Shown here: in pieces, positions 44,887 through 53,620 of the stretch
Layout of the letters: each line of letters starts with the position of its first letter
How positions within the stretch are numbered: the stretch's first letter is position 1
Origin: Nocardioides sp.
GTDB lineage: Bacteria; Actinomycetota; Actinomycetes; Propionibacteriales; Nocardioidaceae
Length of the DNA stretch: 57,995 nt
Direction of reading: 5' to 3'
Assembly (NCBI RefSeq): GCF_030149505.1
Contig: NZ_JASBRN010000035.1
Location: 1-57,995, forward strand
Program-made: the position numbers and the translations under genes
Notes under the pieces: model-generated
The model's input: only the letters and a program-made list of their open reading frames with translations
Told to the model about the DNA's origin: nothing
Databases searched by the model: none

Positions 44887-46305
44887 TCACATCGAGACGA
44901 CACTCCAGAGGACGCCTGCGCCTATGCCGAACAAGAGGCTGAGAGCCGCGGTCACCACCGCCGTCGTCGCCGACCAAGCACGAGGAACGAACGCTGCTGG
45001 CAGGGTCCGCGCGGGGGGTTCCCCTCGGCCGTAGACGGACGCGATCCACCGAAGGTAGTAGAAGAGACTGACCACGGTGTTGACGAACACCAGCACGGCC
45101 AGCCAGGCCAGCCCGCCGTCCCAGGCGGCGGCGGTGGTGGTGAGCTTGCCGGCGAAGACGACGGTCGGCGGGGTGCCGACGAGGCCGAGCAGCGCCACCA
45201 CCAGGGATGCACCAAGCCATGGCCGGGCTCGGCCCATGCCGCGGTAGGAGTCGAGGTCGCGCCGGTCGGGGAAGGCGGTCGTCACTGCGAATGCCGCAAG
45301 GTTGGTGACGGTATAGCCGGCGAGGTAGAGCAGCAGGGCGGGCAGGGCCAGGTCGCTGCGCCCGGCGACCGCGACCGGCACGAGCAGGTAGCCGACCTGG
45401 CTGACCGTGGACCAGCCGAGCAGGCGCCGGGGGTCGCTCTGCCAGTAGGCGGCGAAGTTGCCGAGCGTCATGCTGGCGACCGCGAGGACGGCGACCAGCA
45501 GCGGCCAGGCGAGGGTGTCGGGGAGCATGGCGATGAGTCGGTAAGCGGCGACCATCGCGCCGATCTTGGGCACGGTGGTGAGGAAGGCCGCGACCGCCCC
45601 GCCCGCACCCTCGGCGGCATCGGGGACCCAGAAGTGCCCCGGGACGCCGCCGGCCTTGAACATCAAGCCACCCAGCACCGCCACGACGCCCGCCGCGACC
45701 ACGCCCTGTGGCGCCTCAGCAAGTCGGTCCGTGAGGTCGGCGTACGACGTGGTCGCGGAGACTCCGTACAGCAGCGTGACCCCGAGCAGCAGGAGGATGC
45801 CGAACAGGGCACCCAGCAGGTAGGTCTTCATGGCCGCCTCGGCTCCGCGGGGCGTGCGTGCGATGCCGATCAGGCCGTAGAGCGGGATGCTCGCGAGCAG
45901 GAACCCGACCACGACGACGAGCAGGTCGTCGGCGCCGGCGAGGACGAGCGTGCCGGTGGTCGAGAACAGGAAGAGTGCGTAGGTCTCGCTCTCCCGTGGC
46001 GAGCCGGCGATCTCGTCGGAGGCCAGCGCGAGGACGATCAGCGTGCCGACGACGGCGACGATCCGCGCCACTCCGGTGGCGGTGTCGACGGTGAAGGTGC
46101 CCTCCATCGCCGGCTGGGCCAGGCCGGGAAGGTCGACCGCGGCCAGGATGGCGGCGGCGACCAGCGCGACCGCGGCGATGACGCGGGTGACCCACTGGCG
46201 GGTCCGCGGGAGGAAGGACCCGCTGACCAGGACCGTGAGCCCGCCGAGGAACACCACGATCTCCGGCAGCAGCAGGAGTGGCCGCATGGCCATCTCGGAG
46301 CCCAC
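44887..46305 (-). CDS. nuoN: NADH-quinone oxidoreductase subunit N-like
   Basis: This 472-residue, 14-helix antiporter-like subunit has the NuoN/Mrp proton-channel pattern. It includes a Lys-containing GLMFKAGGVPGHFWVPDAAEGA helix and later WSTVSQVGYLLV. In complex I it forms one of three proton channels. The start is GTG 46305 with GGAAGG upstream, or an ATG a few codons later. It is the last gene of an orphan nuoA-H-J-K-L-M-N set that lacks the hydrophilic arm, so quinone or NADH coupling cannot be assumed. Confidence 0.9.
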   Translation of the reverse strand: MGSEMAMRPLLLLPEIVVFLGGLTVLVSGSFLPRTRQWVTRVIAAVALVAAAILAAVDLPGLAQPAMEGTFTVDTATGVARIVAVVGTLIVLALASDEIAGSPRESETYALFLFSTTGTLVLAGADDLLVVVVGFLLASIPLYGLIGIARTPRGAEAAMKTYLLGALFGILLLLGVTLLYGVSATTSYADLTDRLAEAPQGVVAAGVVAVLGGLMFKAGGVPGHFWVPDAAEGAGGAVAAFLTTVPKIGAMVAAYRLIAMLPDTLAWPLLVAVLAVASMTLGNFAAYWQSDPRRLLGWSTVSQVGYLLVPVAVAGRSDLALPALLLYLAGYTVTNLAAFAVTTAFPDRRDLDSYRGMGRARPWLGASLVVALLGLVGTPPTVVFAGKLTTTAAAWDGGLAWLAVLVFVNTVVSLFYYLRWIASVYGRGEPPARTLPAAFVPRAWSATTAVVTAALSLLFGIGAGVLWSVVSM

Positions 46306-46309
46306 GGGC

Positions 46310-47806
46310 CTACCTTCCGACGAGCTCGACGGCGACCTCGGCCGCAGGCTCGATCACGGCGAGCAGTGGTCGGGGGAACACTCCGATGAGAAGGGAGAGC
46401 ACCAGCAGCGGGCCGACCGACCAGACCTCGGCGGCGCGCAGGTCGGTGAAGCCGACCGAGCGGCCGCGGGTCTCGCCGGTGAAGATCCGCTGCAGCGCGC
46501 GGAGGAACAGCGCCGCGGTGAGGAGGATGCCCACGAGCGCGATGGCCGTGACGGGGGCGGCGGCGATGCTGCCGGTGAAGATCTGGAACTCTGCGATGAA
46601 GCCGGACAGCCCGGGAAGGCCCAGAGAGGCGAAGGCGCCGACGGCGAAGAACGCGGCGAACCGCGGCGCGGGTCCGGCCAGGCCGCCGTAGGAGTCCATG
46701 TCGTAGGTCGCTGCGCGGTCCTGGAGGACGCCGGCGAGGAGGAACAGCGCACCGGTGATCAGTCCGTGGCTGACCATCTGCGTGACGGCGCCGGTGACCG
46801 CGATGGACCGGGCCTGCGCGGTGTCGTCGGCGATGAGCCCTGCGGCGCCGACGGCGAGGACGATGTAGCCCATGTGGTTCACCGACGTGTAGGCGACCAT
46901 CCGCTTGACGTTCGTCTGGGCCAGGGCCACCAGGGCGCCGTACACGACAGACACGATGCCAACGACGATGATCACCCACGCCCAGTCCCGCCACGCCTCG
47001 GGCAGCATCGGCATCGCGATCCGCACGAACCCGTAGGTGCCCATCTTCAGCAGCACGCCCGCCAAGACCGCCGAGCCGATCGCCGGCGCGTCCGTGTGGG
47101 CCGGCGGCAGCCAGGTGTGGAACGGCACGGTCGGGGTCTTCACCGCCAGTCCGATCAGGATCGCGGCCAGCACCAGCCCACCGGCCAGCGACGACCCGGC
47201 GAACGGGGTCTGCTCGGCCAGCTCGACCATGTCGAAGGTGTGCGGGTCGGCGGCGATGTAGAGGCCGATGAAACCGACGAGCAGAGCCAGGGAGCCCAGA
47301 AACGTGTAGAGGAAGAACTTCATCGCTGACCGGGCGGCGTTGCCATGCCCCCAGCCGGCGATCACGAAGTACATGCCGACGATCGAGAGGTCGAAGAAGA
47401 CGAAGAAGAGGATCAGGTCGGCGGCGACGAACAGGCCCATGCTGACGCTCTGCAGGAAGAGGAACAGCGCAGCCTGCAGACGCGGCCGGTCGGTCTCGCG
47501 CAGCGCGAAGATCGCGCAGGCGAGGAAGATCACCGCGGTCATCGCGACCAGCGGCAGGGACAACCCGTCGACGCCGAGGTGGTAGCTGCTGTTCACGCCG
47601 GGGATCCACTCGACCTGCTCCTCAAAGGCGAGTCGTCCGGCCGTGGGCGTCTCGTAGCGCAGCCACGCCGCGACCACGAGGGCGAGGTCGGCGGCTGCGA
47701 CCGCGACCCAGGTCCACCGTGCGGCCGTGTCGCCGAGCCGCGGAAGCGCGAGCAGGGCCAGAGCGGCCGCCAGGGGCAGGAAGACGATCAGACTGAGCAC
47801 GTTCAC
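46310..47806 (-). CDS. nuoM: NADH-quinone oxidoreductase subunit M-like
   Basis: This 498-residue antiporter-like subunit has LFFVFFDLSIVGMYF, where the usual conserved Glu of helix 5 is Asp. Lys is retained in LAVKTPTVPFHTWLPPAHTDAP, as are KMGTYGFVRI and VAYTSVNHMGY. Most proton-path residues are therefore retained. The GTG start at 47806 overlaps the nuoL stop (GTGA). Length is normal for NuoM. Confidence 0.92.
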   Translation of the reverse strand: MNVLSLIVFLPLAAALALLALPRLGDTAARWTWVAVAAADLALVVAAWLRYETPTAGRLAFEEQVEWIPGVNSSYHLGVDGLSLPLVAMTAVIFLACAIFALRETDRPRLQAALFLFLQSVSMGLFVAADLILFFVFFDLSIVGMYFVIAGWGHGNAARSAMKFFLYTFLGSLALLVGFIGLYIAADPHTFDMVELAEQTPFAGSSLAGGLVLAAILIGLAVKTPTVPFHTWLPPAHTDAPAIGSAVLAGVLLKMGTYGFVRIAMPMLPEAWRDWAWVIIVVGIVSVVYGALVALAQTNVKRMVAYTSVNHMGYIVLAVGAAGLIADDTAQARSIAVTGAVTQMVSHGLITGALFLLAGVLQDRAATYDMDSYGGLAGPAPRFAAFFAVGAFASLGLPGLSGFIAEFQIFTGSIAAAPVTAIALVGILLTAALFLRALQRIFTGETRGRSVGFTDLRAAEVWSVGPLLVLSLLIGVFPRPLLAVIEPAAEVAVELVGR

Positions 47807-49740
47807 CTCACCGTGACGAGGAGCAGGACGCCGATCGCGAGCACCGCGACGGCCTGGATGTAGTACTGGTGCAGCTGGCCGGTCTGCGGACGACGTGCGA
47901 GCCGGCCGAGGCGGCGCAGCTGCGCAGCGAGCCCCTCGACCGCCCCATCGAACCACCGGTCGTCGTCCCGTGCCGCGCGAGCCGCGGTCCACAGCGACGC
48001 CCGGGACGTTGTCTCGACCGCACCGTCGAGCACTCGGTCGTCGAACGTCGCTGCCCGACGCGCCAGACCGAGCGCGGCCGCGGCGGACCCGGCCACGCCA
48101 CGGTCCAGGACGCGGTCGTCGAAACGCGCCAGCGCCTCTGCCAGCGAGAGGCTCGGGCGGACGACGAGGGCCTGTGTTGCGCGCTCGAGACCCAGCCAGG
48201 CCAGGGCCCAGCCCGGTTCCGGCACGGGACGCCACCACACGAGCGCGAGCACCCCTAGTGCGATCACGACCGACGCGGCCATCTCCGCCCATGTCGGGTG
48301 GAGCGGCTCCTCGCCGAGAGCGCGCGCGACCGTGTCGCCGAACGGCGGCAGCGCAAGTACTCCGAGGACCACTGCGCCGAGCGCGAGTGCGACCAGCGGC
48401 GCCTGCTCCAGCATGCCGACGTGGCGGGTGCCCCGCTCCTCCTCGTCGAGATGCGACTCGACCTCGGCGTGCTCCCGCTCGCGAAGCGGTCGCCACAGGA
48501 TCACCAGGATCTTGCCGGCGTAGGCCGCCGAGAGCGCGGCCGCGGCGAGACCGACGGCGTAGAGCCACGGTGAGTCCGCCAGCGCCGCGGCGAGGACCGC
48601 GTCCTTGGTAGCCCACAGCGCCAGCGGGGCGACGCCCGCGAGGGACAGCGCACCGGCAGTGGCGGCCCAGCCGACCAGCCGCCACCGCCGAGCCACGCCC
48701 CGCAGGCCGACGAGCTGCTTGGTGCCGAGCGCGGTGAGCCAGGCCCCGGCGGCGAGGAAGAGCAGCGCCTTGGTCGAGGCGTGGGCGACGAGGTGTGCCG
48801 CTCCCCCGCTCACCGAGGCCAGCCCGGCGCCCATGACCACGAACCCCAGCTGGGCGGACGTGGAGGCGGCAAGCAGTTGTTTGAGGTCCTGCTGCGCCAC
48901 GGCGACCGCGCCGAGCAGCAGCGCGGTGAGCGCGCCCACCCAGGCAGCAGCCGGCGCGGCCCAGCCCGTCGAGGCCATCAGCGGCTCGGTGCGCAGCAGC
49001 AGGTAGCCGCCCATGGCGACCATGGCGGCGGAGTGCAGCAGCGCGCTGACCGGGCTCGGACCCTCCATCGCCCGCGACAGCCAGAACGAGAACGGCAGCT
49101 GCGCCGCCTTGCCGAGAGCTGCGACCAGGACACCCGCCGCGACGACGTGCCGCCACCCCTCACTGCTTGCGGGCAGGTCAGCCAGTGCCAGACCGGCTCC
49201 ACCGGCGAGCGCTGCTCCGGCCGCGACGTACAGGCCGACGTCCGCCGTGCGCGTGGTCACGAACGCCGTGATGCCGGCGGAGACCCGGTGGTCGTCGCGC
49301 CACCAGAACCCGATCAGTGCGAACGACGTCGCGCCCATCACCTCCCAGGCGAACAGCAGCGCGGGCAGCGTCTCGGCAGTAGCCGTCAGGAGAGCGGCGG
49401 AGGCGAAGAGCAGCATGAGTCCGTGGAACCGGGCCTGTGACTCCCGGATCTCGCCGGCCGAGAACACGAGCACGAGCAGGCTCACGACCGCCACGGTCGG
49501 TGCGACCAAGGCCGACAGCGCATCGACCCCGAGGGCGAGATCGCTGCCGGCCATGAACGGGACCGACACCCTCGGCCGTTCGAGGGCAACCACCACCGAC
49601 AGTGCGGCTGTGGTGAAGGCCGTGGCCAGCGACACGGCGGCCGCCGCCCGCTCGAGGCGGGAGAGGGCGAGGCCGCCTCCCACCACGGCGGGCAGCAGCA
49701 CGAGCAGCCAGAGAGCAGTCTCGGACATGGACATGGTCAC
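47803..49740 (-). CDS. nuoL: NADH-quinone oxidoreductase subunit L-like with tripled C-terminal motif
   Basis: This 645-residue NuoL-type subunit has FAWEVMGATSFALIGFWW (helix-5 Glu) and KAAQLPFSFWLSRAMEGPSPVSALLHSA (Lys and His). After the antiporter core the C-terminal region differs from ordinary NuoL. It contains three imperfect copies of a DDR(V/W)xDxxV unit (FDDRVLDRGV, FDDRVLDGAV, DDDRWFDGAV), where typical proteins have one FDxxVIDGxV. The final LARRPQTGQLHQYY helix is conserved. The proton channel therefore looks intact and the lateral arm modified. It overlaps nuoK by 4 bp. Confidence 0.9.
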   Translation of the reverse strand: MTMSMSETALWLLVLLPAVVGGGLALSRLERAAAAVSLATAFTTAALSVVVALERPRVSVPFMAGSDLALGVDALSALVAPTVAVVSLLVLVFSAGEIRESQARFHGLMLLFASAALLTATAETLPALLFAWEVMGATSFALIGFWWRDDHRVSAGITAFVTTRTADVGLYVAAGAALAGGAGLALADLPASSEGWRHVVAAGVLVAALGKAAQLPFSFWLSRAMEGPSPVSALLHSAAMVAMGGYLLLRTEPLMASTGWAAPAAAWVGALTALLLGAVAVAQQDLKQLLAASTSAQLGFVVMGAGLASVSGGAAHLVAHASTKALLFLAAGAWLTALGTKQLVGLRGVARRWRLVGWAATAGALSLAGVAPLALWATKDAVLAAALADSPWLYAVGLAAAALSAAYAGKILVILWRPLREREHAEVESHLDEEERGTRHVGMLEQAPLVALALGAVVLGVLALPPFGDTVARALGEEPLHPTWAEMAASVVIALGVLALVWWRPVPEPGWALAWLGLERATQALVVRPSLSLAEALARFDDRVLDRGVAGSAAAALGLARRAATFDDRVLDGAVETTSRASLWTAARAARDDDRWFDGAVEGLAAQLRRLGRLARRPQTGQLHQYYIQAVAVLAIGVLLLVTVR

Positions 49741-50039
49741 CCCGACAGGTCCGTGGCCATGTCGGTCATGTCGGCACCACGCTCACGATGCAGCAGCGTG
49801 GCGACCGCGAAGCCCATCGCCATCTCAACCGTCATCGCGGCGATGATCACCATGAGGAGGACCTGCCCGGTCGGGGCGGGAGCGAGGAACCACCAGACGC
49901 CGGCAGCGGCGAGGATGACAGCGTTGATCATGAGCTCAAGGCCCATCATCACCATCACCACCACCTGCTGGGAGATCGCGCCGTACAGCCCGACGCTGAA
50001 GATCGCCGCGGCGAGGAGCAGGGTCGCCTCCAAGGTCAT
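49737..50039 (-). CDS. nuoK: NADH-quinone oxidoreductase subunit K-like
   Basis: This 100-residue three-helix subunit has both functional glutamates in their usual places: MMGLELMINAVIL and MTVEMAMGFAVATLLHR. It bridges NuoJ and NuoN in complex I. The stop and start overlap neighbours by 4 bp (ATGA). Its intact Glu pair argues that the proton path of this module is under selection. Confidence 0.92.
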   Translation of the reverse strand: MTLEATLLLAAAIFSVGLYGAISQQVVVMVMMGLELMINAVILAAAGVWWFLAPAPTGQVLLMVIIAAMTVEMAMGFAVATLLHRERGADMTDMATDLSG

Positions 50040-50605
50040 CTGCCGACACCTCCGGGCTGGGGGTCGTCTGCGGGGCGCTGCTTCAGGTCATCGCCGAACC
50101 GGTCGTAGCGGGTGCGGTGCGCCGCGAGCACCACCCCGGCCACGATGGTGGCCACCATGACCGGACTGATCACGGCCATCACCAGCATCTTCGGGCCCAT
50201 CAACGACTCCCCCAGCGCCATGGTGACGTCCGGCGGTGGACTGCCCCGGCGGGTGGGCCAGTCGACCATCAGGACGCCCGTCGCGAGCGCCAGGAACGTG
50301 GTCAGGGCGACGGCGATGGCGGTCTTGTTGCTGTGCACCATGCTCATCGGCATCAGAGCGGGGTTCATCCCCATGAACATGACCATGTAGACGGCCATGA
50401 TCGCCATCTCCATGACCATCATCAGGATCGTCACCACGCCGACGTAGTTCTGCTGCAGGAAGAGCACCTGCATGCCGACCGCGACGAAGGACAGGGCGAG
50501 GGCGTACGTCGCTCGAGCCATCGAATCGACGTAGAAGACCGCGGCGCCGCCGAGCACCGCGACGAGCCCGATCCCCCAGAAGGCGATGTCGGTGAGCACG
50601 TTCAC
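50036..50605 (-). CDS. nuoJ: NADH-quinone oxidoreductase subunit J-like
   Basis: This 189-residue, five-helix subunit has ATYALALSFVAVGMQVLFLQQNYVGVVTILMMVMEMAIMAVYMVMF. The central part corresponds to the NuoJ helix-3 region, which is unusually Met-rich here (MPMSMVH, MEMAIMAVYM). The tail is long and polar. GTG 50605 overlaps nuoH by 4 bp. Assigned to the membrane arm of the orphan module. Confidence 0.88.
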   Translation of the reverse strand: MNVLTDIAFWGIGLVAVLGGAAVFYVDSMARATYALALSFVAVGMQVLFLQQNYVGVVTILMMVMEMAIMAVYMVMFMGMNPALMPMSMVHSNKTAIAVALTTFLALATGVLMVDWPTRRGSPPPDVTMALGESLMGPKMLVMAVISPVMVATIVAGVVLAAHRTRYDRFGDDLKQRPADDPQPGGVGR

Positions 50606-51567
50606 GACCTCCAGACGGCGATGACGGCGACGACCAGGTCCTGCAGCAGCACGGCCGGGAGCAGCAGCATCCAGCCCACCTCCATGAACTTGTCGGGGCG
50701 GAAGGCCGGCAGCCGCCGCCGCAGCCAGACCAGGACCGCGAGCAGGGCAACGGTCTTCACCAACACCCAGGCCCAGCCCGGCAGCAGCGGACCGGCGCCG
50801 CCGCCGAGGAACATCGGAACCGCGAACGCGGCGCCGGCGGCCAGCAGCGCGTATCGCCCCGCCTCGAACACCAACCGGTCCACGCCCGACAGTTCCGCCC
50901 GTGCGCCACCGGAGACGTCCGTGCCGATCGCCGGGGCGAAAGGCCCCCACACGGAGAAGGCCGCGACCCCGAGCAGGTAGACCAGGAACGCCACCGGCAT
51001 CCAGACAGCGAACCAGAGGCCCTCCTGGGCCGCCGCGACCGCGCCCACGTTCAGGGTCTCCGCGGCGATCGCCGGAGCGACCAGGGCGAACATCAACGGA
51101 AGCTCGTAGCCCAGTCCGTGCGCCAGGAACCGGTAGCCGCCGACCAGCGAGTGTGCCGAGTTCGCACCCCACCCGGTCAACCACACCAGCGCCCAGACCA
51201 TCACGTCCATGGCGTTGAACCACATGACGCCCACGTCGAGGTCGAAGATGGTCCACTCCCCCAACGGCACGACCGTCACCATCAGCGCCGCCGTCACCAG
51301 CAGCCCGGCCCCCCCGATGCGCCACAGCAGGCGGTCGGCTTCGACGGTGGTACGACGTCGCTGCCGCATCAGCCGGGCCGCCTCACCGAACGGCCGGACC
51401 GGCCCGCCCATCTTCCCGCCCGGGCCGCCCCGCGCACGCGCGGCGAGGGCACCGTCCAGCACGGCAGCGGTCACGGCCAGCGCGCCCAGGATCCCCAACG
51501 CGACGATCGCCCAGCCGGGTGCAACGGTGGTGATCGGCGAGTCGGTCATTGAGGTCGGGTCATCCAT
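50602..51567 (-). CDS. nuoH: NADH-quinone oxidoreductase subunit H-like, modified quinone loop
   Basis: This 321-residue NuoH-type protein has about eight helices, GWGANSAHSLVGGYRFLAHGLGYELPL and the terminal RRRLPAFRPDKFMEVGW, both matching NuoH landmarks. The usual acidic PFDLPEAE loop after helix 5, part of the quinone-proton coupling site, reads PFAPAIGTDVSGGARAELSG. Key glutamates of that loop are therefore gone. This suggests altered or absent quinone chemistry. The ATG at 51567 overlaps the B/D-like gene by 8 bp. Confidence 0.85.
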   Translation of the reverse strand: MDDPTSMTDSPITTVAPGWAIVALGILGALAVTAAVLDGALAARARGGPGGKMGGPVRPFGEAARLMRQRRRTTVEADRLLWRIGGAGLLVTAALMVTVVPLGEWTIFDLDVGVMWFNAMDVMVWALVWLTGWGANSAHSLVGGYRFLAHGLGYELPLMFALVAPAIAAETLNVGAVAAAQEGLWFAVWMPVAFLVYLLGVAAFSVWGPFAPAIGTDVSGGARAELSGVDRLVFEAGRYALLAAGAAFAVPMFLGGGAGPLLPGWAWVLVKTVALLAVLVWLRRRLPAFRPDKFMEVGWMLLLPAVLLQDLVVAVIAVWRS

Positions 51568-52825
51568 GGGACACCTCGTGCTCCGCCTGTCCGGCGAGCA
51601 GCTCGTGGATGTCGAGGCTGGCGAGGACCAGTCGCGCCGTGGCGAGATCAAGACCCATGACCAGATGTGCCAGGTGGTCGGTCGAGAGTGTGCGGCCGGC
51701 GTCGTTCGTCCGAGTGCCGATGTCACCGGCGGCGGTCGCGGCAACACCGGCGACCGCCCGGTCCAACATGCCCATCAGCCGGTCGTAGGTGTCACCGACC
51801 GCGTCGGCCGGCAACCTCCGGGCGTGGGCCTCCTTGTCGCTCAGCCGCCTGACGCCTCGCAGCGACCAGCGCAACGTCCACGAACGACGGACCCTCCGGC
51901 GCAGACGCTCGAGCTCCGACCCCGCCGCCCCCTCTCCGGACTCCAGGGCGGTGTCGCGGATCCTTCGGGCCTCTGCCGCGGCGTCGTCCCACCCCGCCAA
52001 CGCCAGCAGCGAGGCGATGTTGTCGATGCCGCGGGCCGGCCCGACAACGTCGTCATCCTGGCGGGCACGCCCGTCGACGAGCTCGGCCTGTGCCTCGACA
52101 ATGACATCGCCCTGAAGCGAGCAGTGCAACACCAAACCGGCCGGCCAGTCCCGCAGCACAGGCCCGAGACGCACCTGTAAGACGTCCATCTCGAGCCCAT
52201 CTCGGTCCTCGCCGCCCTCCGCGAGAGGGATGCCTCCCGGTGACATCTCCATGTCGCCGTGGTCCATGCCCTCGTGGCCGCCGTGGTCCATGCCCTCATG
52301 GCTGCCGTGCTCCATGCCCTCATGGCTGCCGTGGTCCATGCCCTCGTGGCCCTCGTGGTCCATGCCTTCGTGGCCGCCGGCTGAACCGTGGTCCGTGTCT
52401 CCATGGCCACCATGACTCTCGGCTCGAGATCCGGCCTGCTCGGCGAGGAGTTCGGAGGCGGTGGGACGCTGCTGCGCGTCACGGCGGTGGCGGTGGGTGT
52501 CGAGCAGGCCGGTGTGTGCTTCGTCCAGTCGAGCACCCACCTCGTCGCCCGCGTGCACGTGAACGCGCACCCGAGGTCCCGGCATCTGGTGCCAGATGCC
52601 CTCGATCGCCTCCGCGAGCCCCGGCCCGGGTTCGCCGCACACGACGAGCACGTCGGCGTCCGCGGGTGAGATGGCGAGGCGCCATCCACGGGCGGCCACG
52701 TTGCGCTCCGCCGCCACTCGCGTGCGCCACGAGCCCGGCACCTCGACGACCAGAGCGTGAGCGTGCCGGGAAGCGCTCCGTGCGATCGCGTCACTCAGAC
52801 CCAACGCAGTGCCCCCTCCCGCCAT
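51560..52825 (-). CDS. degenerate NuoB/NuoD-like fusion protein with HEGMDHG repeats
   Basis: This protein occupies the nuoB-C-D position between nuoA and nuoH. Residues about 10-110 resemble NuoB in the segment ADVLVVCGEPGPGLAEAIEG and IWHQMPGPR, but the four iron-sulphur cysteines are missing. The middle (about 140-200) holds five 8-residue repeats of HEGMDHGS type. A later region with GLEMDVLQVRLGPV and LRDWPAGLVLHCSLQGDVI weakly recalls the start of NuoD, and the C-terminus is helical and charged. Only two cysteines exist overall. ATG 52825 or a TTG at 52804, with a better GGGAGG site, may be the start. The homology is remote and judged by eye. Confidence 0.65.
   Translation of the reverse strand: MAGGGTALGLSDAIARSASRHAHALVVEVPGSWRTRVAAERNVAARGWRLAISPADADVLVVCGEPGPGLAEAIEGIWHQMPGPRVRVHVHAGDEVGARLDEAHTGLLDTHRHRRDAQQRPTASELLAEQAGSRAESHGGHGDTDHGSAGGHEGMDHEGHEGMDHGSHEGMEHGSHEGMDHGGHEGMDHGDMEMSPGGIPLAEGGEDRDGLEMDVLQVRLGPVLRDWPAGLVLHCSLQGDVIVEAQAELVDGRARQDDDVVGPARGIDNIASLLALAGWDDAAAEARRIRDTALESGEGAAGSELERLRRRVRRSWTLRWSLRGVRRLSDKEAHARRLPADAVGDTYDRLMGMLDRAVAGVAATAAGDIGTRTNDAGRTLSTDHLAHLVMGLDLATARLVLASLDIHELLAGQAEHEVSHG
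52252..52371 (-). repeat. 24-bp tandem repeat, five units, coding
   Basis: Five 24-bp units encode variants of HEGMDHGS in the B/D-like protein. Single-base differences between units show a real protein repeat, not a CRISPR array. The His/Met/Asp pattern suggests binding of Cu(I)/Cu(II). Confidence 0.85.
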
Positions 52826-53139
52826 GCCCAGAGCACGGCGACGAACAAGGCGGCCAAGAAGAGGAACATCTCGACGACCGCGGTCACGCCGACCTGTGCG
52901 ACGACGACCGCCCAGGGATACATGAACAGCATCTCGACGTCGAAGGCGAGGAAGAGCAGCGTCGCGAGGTACCAGCGCACGTGGTATCGCGACAGTGCGT
53001 GCTGCTCGGGGGCCCAGCCCGACTCGAACGGAAGCACGATTAGCGAGTCCGGCGCTACGGCGGTGAGCCTGTTCAGCGCGTACAGCCCGAGCACGAGCAC
53101 CCCGACCGCGCTCGCCATCACGACAACCCCTGCGTACAT
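52795..53139 (-). CDS. nuoA: NADH-quinone oxidoreductase subunit A-like
   Basis: This 114-residue three-helix subunit has the NuoA landmark YLATLLFLAFDVEMLFMYPWAVV (about 57-79), nearly standard. GAGGAGAG precedes the ATG at 53139, while the longer open frame upstream is not supported. It starts the nuoA-to-nuoN run. In ordinary complex I it contacts NuoH, NuoJ and NuoK near the quinone cavity. Confidence 0.9.
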   Translation of the reverse strand: MYAGVVVMASAVGVLVLGLYALNRLTAVAPDSLIVLPFESGWAPEQHALSRYHVRWYLATLLFLAFDVEMLFMYPWAVVVAQVGVTAVVEMFLFLAALFVAVLWAWREGALRWV

Positions 53140-53197
53140 GACTCTCCTCTCGCGTTCAGATCCTCGCCACTGGCTGGCTATGGACGGCAATCCGTGC

Positions 53198-53620
53198 TCA
53201 GCGGCTCGCCTCGAAGTCCGGGACGGGGCGCTGCTTGGCCTCTTCCACGGTGGTGGCGGCACCGTTCTTCTCGATGTCCTCGATCAGCCACTTCATCTCG
53301 GCGATCTCGATGCGCTGAGCCTTGATGATCTCGTCGGCCAGCTTGCGCACACGCACGTCTTCGATCTCGGACCGCTCGCTGGTGAGGATCGCGATCGAGT
53401 GGTGCGGGATCATGCCCTTCATGTAGGACTCGTCCTGCACGAAGGTCTGCGACCGGGACAGCCACAACGCAGAACCCCCCATCACGAGCGCGGCCACGAT
53501 GATGGCGACGTTGACCTCGACGTTCTTGTACATCATCCCCCACATGAAGCCGAGCATGATGAGCGCCATCGCCGACCCCATGAGGATGGCCATGTAGACC
53601 CGCTCCTCGCTGAACGTCAT
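53198..53620 (-). CDS. DUF305 membrane protein, downstream part of a frameshifted gene
   Basis: This 140-residue frame has two helices and a DUF305 core (MIPHHSIAILTSERSEIEDVRVRKLADEII). In intact relatives these helices follow a first helix and an N-terminal polar segment in one chain. Here that segment is in another frame, encoded at 53617-53775. The ATG of this part overlaps the upstream stop (ATGA), so it could still be made by translational coupling as a separate polypeptide. It lies 58 bp before nuoA and likely shares its transcript. Confidence 0.75.
   Translation of the reverse strand: MTFSEERVYMAILMGSAMALIMLGFMWGMMYKNVEVNVAIIVAALVMGGSALWLSRSQTFVQDESYMKGMIPHHSIAILTSERSEIEDVRVRKLADEIIKAQRIEIAEMKWLIEDIEKNGAATTVEEAKQRPVPDFEASR

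Noticed and set aside
52252..52371. CRISPR-like tandem array
   Set aside because: Units are contiguous with no spacers and keep a reading frame; it is a coding repeat.
44887..53139. Complete NADH dehydrogenase complex I operon
   Set aside because: No NuoC, E, F, G or I and no Fe-S-competent B or catalytic D subunit is present on either strand.
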